Shown here: one piece after another, positions 24,636 through 34,948 of the stretch | Numbering within the stretch: position 1 is the stretch's first letter | Layout: each line of letters begins with the position of its first letter | NCBI GenBank assembly: GCA_035236585.1 | Contig: CP141132.1 | Coordinates: forward strand, 40,737,880 to 40,801,879 | Source of the DNA: Warburgia ugandensis | Lineage: Eukaryota > Streptophyta > Magnoliopsida > Canellales > Canellaceae | DNA: 64,000 nucleotides | Reading direction: 5' to 3' | Position numbers and translations under genes: made by a program | Notes under the pieces: generated by a model | Database searches by the model: none | What the model was told of the DNA's origin: nothing | The model's input: the letters and a program-made list of their open reading frames with translations, nothing else

Positions 24636-25213
24636 TTTTATTCAAGCTTAACCAAATCAACAATCTAGCTTGAATAAAGAGGAATTCTTCAATTCCTAAT
24701 TCTTTTCACATCAAAATTTCAATTAAATTTTAGAAATCATTCTTAGGACATCCCTTAGGTTATCCATTATTTCTGATCTTCGTTCTGAAATCCAAAAATC
24801 AATCTAAGCCATCCAAATCCCAAAATGACAATTTAGCCCACATCTTTAGGATTTTGAGGAATCTGATAAATGCAACCTGCAGATCTCTAATCAAGGACAT
24901 ACTGAAGATGTTTATGAAGGCCAATCAACTCCTAAAAGACCAAAATTAAAGATATTGACAGTTATTAAGCTAGGGGAGTAGTTATTTGGTTTATTTGCTT
25001 TATTCAAGAACTAGAAATTTTGTAATTTTTAAAAGTTGATTTGATCTAAATTATGATTCCAATTCTAGTAATTTTTGTTATTTATTTTTAAATTTTATTA
25101 ATTAATTTTAATTTATGCTCCCACTTTTTAACTCAAGCCCCTATGGGATCGACCCGTACCTGCATTAGCTATACTACAATAGCCCGTGCACTTGCGGTTA
25201 AACACATCAACAA
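24636..25213 (+). mobile_element. Right-hand fragment of Athila-type LTR (5' LTR of unit A)
   Basis: From ttcaagcttaacc on, this matches 51082-51669 almost throughout, including the end (ggttaaacacatcaaca) directly before a primer-binding site. The left part of the LTR is missing where the LINE relic abuts. Confidence 0.85.
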
Positions 25214-25218
25214 GTTTT

Positions 25219-25236
25219 TGGCACTGTTGCCGAGGA
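25219..25236 (+). promoter_or_regulatory. Primer-binding site, tRNA-Asp type (unit A)
   Basis: TGGCACTGTTGCCGAGGA matches the Asp-type signature TGGCGCCGTTGCCGGGGA at 15 of 18 positions; all three differences are transitions. It lies a few bases after the LTR end, as required for minus-strand priming. Confidence 0.8.
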
Positions 25237-26404
25237 CCTACAAAGGAGTTTTCATAGAGTTTAATTAAAAATCCAAAAATATAAAAAAAAATAGGAATTG
25301 CTTACTTTGAGCATTTTAGTGCATTTTTTTTACTTCTTTTTAGTCCATAATCAACTTGTTTCATGAATTTGGTACTTTTTCTAATTTTCTTTTTTAGGAA
25401 ATTCGAAAGTGGAGGAAATTGGCAAGTGAATTTTCATCAAAATGGAAATTTCCTTGCTTTCTTAAAATAGGACTTTTTTTTTTTCTTTTGAGTGAATCTT
25501 GTAGTAAGGATCTTTATAAATTTCTATTTTTATTTCAACTTTAAAATAGTTGTGTAATACAAGCAAGTGTGCGATAAGGTGGCCTACACATGATTTTCAT
25601 CAAAAACCCTATTGTAAGTTTCCCTCACTCCTTTATTTCCTAGATTAGGGTTTGCATTTGCATTGTTTGGTAGTATAATTGCATATAAAAAGTATTTTTT
25701 TTATAATTGTTGCATTTTTAGGGTTTGCATTAGTTTATTAATTTTAATAGCATCTTAGGACATGTCTAATGCTTTAAGGTGATTTATATGCCGATCGAAT
25801 TCACATGGAGTGTAGAAATTAATTAGTACGGGCACCTGACCCCATAAAATCAAGGGTGGATTTCATCACCACTACTTGGCCCACCTAGGATGATCACCTC
25901 AAGTGCACAGCCTTGCCATTCATATTAATTTAAAATCATTTAGAAGTGACCTACAAGGTCATCACATGCTCTAGGACCCTCTTAATAGGATCCAATATAT
26001 TGTCACTCTAGTGGCTTCTGATCATTGTGGTTATAGTGGGTGTCTTAAAATCCAAGTTATTTTTTCATGCCTTCCATTGATGTTTGTTGAGGTCTAAATG
26101 CCTCTTGACACAAGGATTGTATTAGCCACTCTAGAACAGAACCTAACTGGTAAGTAGTAGTCAACTCCAAAAGAGAGGAGGAACATTAGATTAGGTTAAT
26201 TAAAAGCATCATCCCAACAGAAAATCAAAATATCTGTGCTTGTTAGCCTTTAGGGATTACTTGATTGTGCATCATTCTAGAAGTTAGGTTGCATCATTTA
26301 GGTTAGTTTTAAAAGAAAACAAAAGCAAATACAAAAAAATAAAAAAAAAAAAGAAGAAATGAAGAAAAGAAAGAGAAGAAAAGAAAAGAGAAAGACATGA
26401 TCAG

Positions 26405-28190
26405 TTGCACCTAATGAATATTTTAAACATTGATCAAAAGGGTAATTTACAACCCAACATTAAGAGAGAAGATATTTCCCCATGGAGAAACAATCCACTC
26501 TTTAATGAAGATGAGCCACCTTTCATCTTCAATAATGATGATGTTTCCTCATGGACGAGAAATCCTCTCTTTGATGTTGAGGATCCTCCACCTCTATTTA
26601 ATGATGATATACATCAATGGAGGAATCACTCTCAACCACATGGAAATAGGAGAAAGGACCAACATAAAACACATTAGAGTAATCGGCATAACCAAAATCC
26701 TCATGGGAAGACACTAAGAGACTATTTATAGCCTAATTATACCATCACACTTTCATGTATAATTTTACCTTCAAATTCTAGTATGATCAAATTAAAGGTG
26801 GGAATAATTCAATTACTCTCCAAATTTTATGGGTTGGATAGTGAGAGTCCGTACATACATTTAAAGGAATTCAATGAAGTGTGCATGACCAACATACTCA
26901 AAACATCGAATTATATATAGTAAGACTCAAACTATTTTCTTTTTCTTTAAAGGAAAACACTAAGATGTTGTTTCATTCATTGCCACTAGTTCTGTACGAA
27001 CATGAGAAGAAATGACTAGGAAGTTCTTGAATAAATTCTTTCCTATACATAAGACAAATGCTCTCCACCGAAATATAAAGAATTTTTCCCAGATGGATAA
27101 CAAAACTTTCCATCAATGCTAGGAAAGATTTAAGGAATTGTTGTTATTTTATCCACATCATGAATACAAACTTTGGCATATCATTAGCTTCTTTTATGAA
27201 GGACGTAGATCTGATATATGCTAGTTTATTGAAATTATGTACAACTCTAATTTCTTAAACAAATAACTTGCAAAGGTGTTAGAGTATTTGGAATGACTAG
27301 TAGAGAGTACACAAACCGCGGTTGATTTTGAAAAAGTAGGCTATCCAAACAAGCCTAAATCCACCACCACATCTGCTAGGGGAGAAATATATGCTACAAC
27401 TGAAAAAGATGATATGAACATAACATCCCTAGATAGAACAACTGAGGCCATGGAAATGGAAAAATGTCCCTCTAAGAAAGTTGAACAGGTGTGTAATATT
27501 TGTGAAAGTAATACATACCTTACTTAGGAATGTCCCATCACTCATACATTTCAGGATGTGCTCCACGAACAGACACATTCTTAGGAGCAACATTTTTCCC
27601 TATCTTTAGAGACATATAATTCCAACTAGGGTAATCATTCTACTATAATAAATGAATATAATGCAAATGTCTCACAGAAGGCCCAACACCAACCCTATCA
27701 CCAAAAACAATGGCCACTTGCTCCTGGACCTTACCTTCCTCCACATAAGAGGAAAGTGGAGGATAACTTCCATCAAGCCATGCAATGCCAAGAGAAGAAA
27801 ATTTCTCAAATTAAAGCCTAATTAAAAAAGAACATAAATTCCATGATTGAAATGAAGGACATGATGCTTGAAATGCTACAGACCATTGACCTAGGGCACT
27901 GTCCTATTCCACCAAATTACAACCCTCATGATATGGATGTGGTAGATGAGATTAATTCTTCAATTATAGACATAGAAAAAAGAAATGCAGCTACCATTGT
28001 TCATAGTGGTAACATAATTGAAAAATCTGGTCCTAGAAAGGTTGAAATAGTACTGAAACCTATTAGAAAAAGAGCTGAATTTATTGATTAGGAAAATGTC
28101 ACACCCACTAAGCAATATGACTTTCTTGCTCCATTTCCAAAAAGGCTGCATCCAGCTCTGACAATTGCCTATAATTATTAGAAGAAGCCT
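26405..28190 (+). pseudogene. Gag relic, unit A
   Basis: One main frame runs from 26405 with SPWRNNPLF-type repeats, then GKTLRDYL followed by TAG (where CAG is usual), then KVGIIQLLSKFYGLDSESPY (about 26780-26850), which is the start of the Athila-type Gag core. Later fragments include a VCNIC...EC knuckle (about 27490-27535, interrupted by TAG), and an open piece at 27843-28091 (82 codons, MIEMKDMMLEMLQTIDLG...). The tail APFPKRL resembles the Gag-protease linker. At least two ambers and several frameshifts break it. Gag would package element RNA; this copy cannot encode it. Confidence 0.65.
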
Positions 28191-28486
28191 GAAGATAAAT
28201 TTATCTTGCCTTGTGATAAAATGAAAAAATTTTAATTACAAGATAAATTTATTCCGCATTCCTTTGCAGAGGCTTGTCCAGTTCATTTTGTATGGGACCC
28301 AGGAAAGTTTCGAAATCAATAATATTTTTCCTCTAAAAATTTTCATCTGTAAAAAGTATGTACCTTACTTTTTGTTCTCTTTCTTTTCTTTTTTAGAATT
28401 TTCTTTTCAACATCTCCCATTTTTTGCATTTCTCAATGCATTACCATCATCCTAATTTTTAAACTTTGAGAACAATGTTTCTGTCA

Positions 28487-28498
28487 GGTTGGGGGGTG
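28487..28498 (+). other. Purine tract after gag, unit A
   Basis: GGTTGGGGGGTG follows the usual acaatgttt lead-in. It recurs at 57549-57560 and, mutated, at 61190-61199. It resembles an internal polypurine tract; the tract bordering the LTR is at 30049. Confidence 0.6.
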
Positions 28499-30945
28499 TA
28501 GAATTCTAGTAAATTCTAGCTTTTGTTAGCTTTTTCACTTAATTCCAAAAAAAAAAAAACTTAATTGAAAATTTGCTAAAAAAGGGATGAGAATCTTTTG
28601 GAAAACTTTTTAGGTCAATTCCTAGATTATGATGAGAATTGGATTTTTTGAAGTATAATATAGATAACTTTAACTTATTAATGGAATTGATCATGACTAA
28701 TTTATCATTTTACTCATTTTCTAAAGTATTCCATGAAAGCATATCTCATATCATATTTGTACACGTAGTTGCATATAGATAGTCTAGATTGATAAGTAGC
28801 TATAACATATAAATCTTGAAGAAATTCAATGGATACCTATAACCTAAGTGAGTTTTAGAGCCCTTCATCCTTTTTGAGAGGTTATAATTGCTCTTAATAT
28901 TTTGCAGCGTGCTTAAAGAAAATTGATCCCATTAACTCTTAAATTTGGCTAATTACTTGAATAATTAGAATATTATCTTTAAAGTTATGGAACTTCATTA
29001 AATTTGATAAATTATGTAAAACCTAGAAAATAATTTAGGCCATCCTTGTTGTTAACCTAGAGACATAAAGCCTAACCAAAAGTATTTTTACTACAAGTTA
29101 ACCAACTTGAGCCTTTTATATAAGCCATTTTCTTTTGCTACTCAAATTACCTTTACCCATATTAACCAAATATAAATTATCCATTACCAATTTTCTTTGA
29201 AAAATAAGTTACAGATAAATGAAGAAATACCTTGTAGTTGTAATGAAAGTGGAAAAGTAAATATCAAGAAAAGAAATGTTCTTTAAAGAAAGTAAAAAAA
29301 AAAAAAAAAAGTTTGAAGAATGCAAAGAAATGTGGAAAAAAGAAATATTCACTTAATCAAAGAAAAGAAAAGAGTTGTCAACTTTAGTAGAAGACCTCTA
29401 CTTATTTTTGAAGAAATTTTGAATACCCTTATACCCTTTCTTAGCTACCTTGTCCTAAGCCTACGTTTTGTCCCAGTTAAAAATGTATTGATTCTAGGAA
29501 AAATATAGTCTTGATGAGGAAATGAATGGATAGGATTTAAAGAGTAGTATTTCTAAATATTCAAATGTAGTGACATCCATTCCAAAGGGATCAAAACAAT
29601 TAAATTCCTTAGTAGCTCCTATTATTCATGAATATATGTGAGATAAATTTGCTTTTATTGACTTTGCTCACATATTTAAAAGAGAGACATGATTTGAACC
29701 CTCTATCTGAGAGATTTTATTTCTGACCGTATGTCATTAGTGAGGATTGAGGTCAAAACATGTTTCAGATAGAGTTCAAAAGTTACACATCAAAAGTTAC
29801 ACATCTACATAGAGATAAAGATTATTCTATGTGTAGATTGTACATGCACACACTCTGATATCTGAGCTTAAGTGGAATGACTTTAGCATATGGGTAGGGT
29901 TTTGAATTCTTCGATCATTTTTATTAGTATGCTAAAGTTGATGATTTATTAAAGATAATTCTTTGAGAAAAAATGAGGAGTTGACTTGAATATAAAATTT
30001 GAAATTTGCTTTTTCACATGTTTTTTTCAAGACTAGCAAAATGCTAGTTGGGGAATGTGTTAAGTGTTCAATTTTGGTAAAAATACCCCTAACTTAGAAT
30101 TCAATTAAATTATCTTACTTACGAAATTTGCAAAATTTAGCTCCAATTGACCATCTGATCATTAATTTGTCAAAATCAATGGTCAGATGATCATTAGAGC
30201 TTATTAGATGATCAATATACAATTCAAATGATTCTAATTTGGTCTTTAATTTTGCAGATTAACCAAAATAGGCATGGATGGCTAAGATTAAAAGTTAATA
30301 GTGCAGATTATCCTAAAGAGCATTGGACGGACTAGATCACTCTCATAGATGGATGGATAGTTTTCTAAGAGATAATTTATCTCAATTAAGAATCATGGAG
30401 AAGATTTTATCAAAAGGGAATGTTGCATAAAAGAATGGGACAAGTTTCCTAAGCGAAAAGGACTCTTCACTTTAAAGGAGAGTAAAGATATGATATGAAG
30501 AGGCAAACCCATCACCTACGATTCACTCTCTCTTTATCTCTCTTCTCTTCTCACCCTTGGGTTGGATGTAGCAGAACCCCTCTCTTTCTCTTCTTTCCTC
30601 TCTTCTCCATCTCTTCTCTCCTTCTTCCTCTCATCTCCCTCTCAATGGCCAACTCTAATGAACTTTGGAGGAGAGCCAATCGTCCCCAACCTCTCTCTTA
30701 ACCACCCCTCTCTCCATACTTCCTCTTCTCTCTCAATCTCTCTTGGATGAACCGTAGGAGGCAAACTCTCCTTCCCTTTCCCCTTCTTTCTCTTGTTCCT
30801 TTTTGTGACGACCTGGGCTTTCGAAACACATATTTGTAACACATTTTTCAAAGGCATGGCCCTTAGTAGTAAAAAGTTTTTGCAAAACAAAGTAGCAAAA
30901 ATTCTTTTCTTTAAAACTTGTTTGAAAACCTAAGTCATCACTTCA

Positions 30946-33533
30946 TGTGACAACTCGGGTTTTTATATGATGCAATTTTGATAAAAAGGCGAGATCTCTT
31001 GTTTTATAAGTATGAAATGCATGAAAATCTTTTTGTTTTAGAAAACAATCATTCATAAAAACCCCGAGTGTCAAAACACATTCTCAAATTATCTAGCCAT
31101 GGCAAAGTTTTAAATCAACATTATTCCCAAGAAAGTGTTAATCACAGCCCCAACTATTAGAGAGTAACTATAATCAAGTAACATTGAAAGATAAGGTAGT
31201 GGTTTACTTACTTGCACTTAGTCTGGGTGTCTCCTAGCACAAGCGTTCCTTGCCCTTAAGTATTTACTTTGTGTCTGAAAAATGTTGAGGATTGGGTGAG
31301 AATATACTATACTCAGTAGGAGCCCATCACTACTAGTTTTATAATGCAGGAGATGTATTAAAATCATATGCTTTTTCAAAACATGTGCATGTCTAAATAC
31401 TCAAGTTCAATATAGATATAAGAATCCGTTATCAAACTAAAATACTAACGATTTAAAAGATCACATAATCCAAAATCGAAAGTATCATATACATACATAT
31501 CATAACATTATGATATGCATAAGATGCTTCATTGAATCCAACTCATGGATATCTAGTATGGTATGGTCAACCAACCTCATATCATGCCATATGCAATGCA
31601 CATAAATCCATGAAACCATAGGGTCCCACTATGCCCACGGCCTCATCGCCGTGTGGTCCCCGGGTACCCAGGGACAGGATCATATACCTCCACGGCCCAT
31701 ATGACACTTCGACCCAGTGCCGTGACACCAGTGATAGCCCCCTGTACCACATGCAGTCGAAGTAGGGACATGCCCTTTTTGGGCGTGGTACCCATCCACC
31801 TAATAGTGGTAGAGGCTGGGTGGGCCAACCCACACCCCTCGGCATAGCACCCACGAGCTTACTAGCCCAAATCATGTAAGATTAAATAAGCCAAAAACCT
31901 CTTTTCAAAACCTATCCTCTTTGGGTCCCTCACAACTGCCTGGCCCTCGGCACTCCAACGTCTTTTGGCAACCCTCAAGGACATGCAATCTTTGCAAGAA
32001 CTTAATGCTCATAGATCATGCAATGTATGCAATAGTTTGCAAAACATATCTATGCATAATGTATATACAAAACATGTCTATGCATAAAGCATTTGTCACA
32101 TGCATGCTAAACAAGTCATATACTTAAATCATGTATTCGCAAAACAATCATAGTTCTTTTAAAAGAATCTAGTAGCAATAGAGCACCTACCTGACTAGGT
32201 TGCGCTAACCCCTTTGTCCTCGAACGCTCTTGAACATAGTTTGGGGAATCAAGGTTAGTTTGGCCTATCTTTTATGGGTTTTAGAGTGGTTGGTCTTATT
32301 ACTTAGGTATTAAGGGTCCATCCCTATACCTATGGGTGTCCTAAGGTCCTAATTGGGCCTTGGTATTATCAATTTTTCAAAGGTCTAGCGGCCACGCGCC
32401 ACTATCCTATTCTAAGGGTCATGCCCACCTTTGATTGGGCCTTGATCAAGGAATTTATAGTTTGAATGTGTCCATGTCGTCGACACGGACACAACGCCTT
32501 TTGCGGCGCCTCAGTCGGAGCTCTAGATCTCAAGTTATAAGTGTTTTAGTGTTGCACGTACATAGGGTCTTAAGAGTGAAAAGGCGAAATGCTAGGGCGC
32601 TGCGCGTCTGCGTTATGCGCCCCGACTTCCTTAAGAAATGAGAAAACCCACATCGCTAGCACGCTGTGCGTCTATGGCGTGCGCCTCAGTGGGCGCGTCT
32701 GCAGACGCGCCGGGTTTTCCCACCCCTTTCTCTCTTTTGCGGACGTGCCTGTTGGTTTTTCTCAGATGCGATCGACGCATCATGTTTCGACTCAAACGTC
32801 TCGTCGTCTGGGGGACCACGGCGTCCTCAGGGCACCCTGGTTTGACCCTGTCGAACCAGTGCAGCCCAGGGAATGTCCCTGGGTCCTTGGTGAGTCTCCA
32901 GGGCTCCATTTTGCATGGTTTTTCATGCAAAAACCTAGGAAAATTGACCTTAGAACTACTGTAAAGATGGGTTTTGAGGGATCTTAGGCATACCTGGCTC
33001 GTTGCTAGGTTTTTCTGTTTGTTTCCCCTCTAGGTCACTCCTCCACAATGGGTTTCCTTCAACCTTTTGGGCTGCCATTAGAGGTGCCCAAGAGCTCTAT
33101 TTATAGAGCTATGAGAGGGTTCTGGAGGGGGCTCTCATCCCCTTTGAATGGTGGTGGAGAAACCTCCAGAATGGAGGTGATTTCTCCTCCAATCACTGCC
33201 GTTCTAGAACCCTCCAGGAGGTTGAAGATGAAGGGTGCTCGTATCAAAATGGACCCCTATGTTTTGCAGGCTAAATCCGTTTTTTGTAAAAATTACATTT
33301 TTGCCCCTAAACTTCAAAGGGCCATAACTTGCTCATTTTAACTCCGGTTTAGGTGATTTTAGTCTTGTTGGATTCCTTTTTTTGAGACGCACCTAATGGT
33401 ACCATCTTCAGGACCAAATTTCTAGGTTCAGTCAAGGTGAATAGTGAAATGACCAAAATGCCCTTATCTTCAAAAACTGATCTTTTCATTGCTTAACTTG
33501 GAATTTCAATATTACAAAATTGGAGTCATTACA
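30946..33533 (-). repeat. Array LTR1 (original 3' LTR, 2588 bp)
   Basis: TG...CA ends on the plus-strand reading (TGTGACAACTCG to GTCATTACA). It keeps the 56 bp segment missing from LTR2 and LTR4. Its left 1.5 kb differs at many sites from LTR2-4 (for example gcgctaacccctttg near 32202), while its right 1.1 kb is nearly identical to LTR2 and LTR3. Confidence 0.92.
33098..33105 (-). promoter_or_regulatory. TATA box, LTR1
   Basis: TATAAATA on the minus strand, within a gagctc...gagct palindrome, at the same place as in the solo LTR at 15964. Equivalent sites: 37043-37050, 41048-41055, 44995-45002. Confidence 0.6.
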
Positions 33534-33546
33534 TTCTTACCCCCTT
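33534..33546 (-). other. Polypurine tract, internal 1
   Basis: AAGGGGGTAAGAA on the minus strand directly precedes the LTR start TGTAATGACTCC. Position and content fit plus-strand priming in Ty3/gypsy chromoviruses. Confidence 0.8.
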
Positions 33547-33584
33547 AGGGGAATTTTTCCCCCGAAATTCTACTATATATACAG

Positions 33585-33779
33585 TCAAAAGATCTCGGGG
33601 TACTTTTCTCGCATTTCTGACTCCGGTTCCCAAGTCTCTTCTTCCATGTGCGCATTTCTCCACAAAACTTTGACTAAGGGTATGTCCTTGTTCCACAGCT
33701 TCTTACTCTTATGATTCTGAATCTCAACTGGTCTCGTCTCTAGCTTGAGATCTTCTGTCAACTCTATGGGTACCTTCAA
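33585..33779 (-). pseudogene. Chromovirus Pol tail with chromodomain-like end, internal 1
   Basis: A 64-codon open frame containing IPLVKVLWRN and EEETWEPESEMREKYPEIF, ending in a stop. This matches the extreme C-terminus of Del/Tekay-type integrase, where a chromodomain-like module follows the catalytic core. It begins at PIELTEDLKLETRPVEI; everything upstream in pol is deleted. It is not in frame with Gag: the Gag frame crosses the junction and ends at 33724. The same sequence occurs at 37530-37724 and 41534-41728. Confidence 0.8.
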
Positions 33780-33782
33780 CTA

Positions 33783-34808
33783 CAGCGTTTGAAGCCTGGG
33801 CTTGACTGGAAGTGAGGGCAAAGACACGTCCTTGGCTTTTTGGAACTTGATCTCCTTTACGCTCTTCAACTTCCTTTTTAGAATAATCCCTAGTAAAATG
33901 TCCTGGTTCTCCACAAAGATAGCAAGTGATGTTGGAAATGGTACATGGTTTGCCTGAATGATATCTGTTACACTTAGGGCATGTCTTCCGATCTGGTCTT
34001 TTTTCTTTGTTTTCAAACGACTTCTTGAAAGGTGGCATGGGTTCGAAGGACTAAAATGGTCTCTTTCCTTTATTTCCCATGGTGTTGATGTTCTTAGTTT
34101 CCTTTATTGCCTGGTTCCTTTGATAATCTTTTTCATATAGGGAGGCCATCTCTACGGCCTTGGCTATTGTGGAAGGTTGGAAACCTAGAACTCTGTTCCT
34201 AAGTCTTGGTTTAAGCCCATCTACAAATCGTTTTGCCGCATCTTCCTCATCAGCACAAGCACGTGGTGCAAATCTTCGGAGGCTAAAAAATCTATTTTCA
34301 TATTGTTGGACAGTCATATTTCCTTGCTCTAAGTCAATAAATTCTTTTTCCTTCGTTTCCTTACATGTTTAGGATAATATTTGTCGCTAAAGACCTTTTT
34401 AAATTCTTCCCATCCTATTGTTTCTTTCTTATCAAAATAAGTTCTTTCTGTTGTTTCCCACCAAAAGGTAGCCTCTTCCTTAAACACAACTTTTCTTTCT
34501 TCACCTATGTTCATGGCTTTAAATATCTTTTCAATATCAATTAACCATTTTTCAGTTGTAGATGCTTCATCTTCTCCTGTGAATGAGGGACCTAATTTCT
34601 GAAACCTTTCTAACTAAACCTCAGTCCTATCTATTGCTTTATCAGGGGAAGGATCTCGGGTGGTGGGGGTTTGGCTTTGACTATTCATGTATTGTCCCAT
34701 ATTCTGTAAGAATTGTTGGAATAACTTAGCCATCTCGTTGCCCGACCTAGTGGAGTCCACTGGTGGGGCTTCAGGTCTTGGAGCATTGCTTCCTTTCTTC
34801 TTAGGCAT
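33783..34808 (-). pseudogene. Chromovirus gag, internal 1
   Basis: Starts MPKKKGSNAPRPEAPP at 34808. Domain order: N-terminal linker (to 34614), amber codon where CAG is likely, LERFQKLGPSFTGE, then the Gag core with WWETTER, FKKVFSDKYYP and MTVQQYENRFFSLRRFAP (about 34250-34500), then RPF followed by a second amber, then two CCHC-like knuckles (CPKCNRYHSGKPC, CYLCGEPGHFTRDY) near 33890-33970. In the second knuckle the last cysteine is tyrosine. This copy also has a 1 bp deletion near 34354 that the other two lack. The end, GRVFALTSSQAQASNAVVEG, is where protease would follow, but the sequence jumps to the Pol tail. Confidence 0.82.
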
Positions 34809-34934
34809 CTATAATCACAAGGTAATTCACCAAATCTCAGTTTGTGTTATCCTATTACCCCTTACTCTTTCATGGATGAAACTTGATTATAAGTTATTCT
34901 CCTCATAACTGGGCTGTGAGTAACGTTAAACACT

Positions 34935-34944
34935 GCTCTGATAC
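34935..34944 (-). promoter_or_regulatory. Primer-binding site, initiator tRNA-Met type, internal 1
   Basis: GTATCAGAGC on the minus strand matches 10 bases of the Met-initiator signature TGGTATCAGAGC; the two bases before it are AA instead of TG. It lies four bases past the LTR. Confidence 0.75.
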
Positions 34945-34948
34945 TTCA

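Larger units (their letters stand above)
25214..30055 (+). mobile_element. Internal region A of pol-less Athila-type unit
   Basis: A 4.8 kb internal region beginning with the Asp-type primer site and ending at a purine tract (tagttggggaa, 30046-30055). It contains a long leader, a Gag relic (26405-28190) and, after a purine tract at 28487-28498, a 1.56 kb non-coding 3' region. Protease, reverse transcriptase, RNase H and integrase are all absent: the frame passes from Gag's APFPKRL-like tail (about 28127) to the 3' region in about 350 bp. Internal B has the same structure, so the deletion is shared. Confidence 0.78.
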
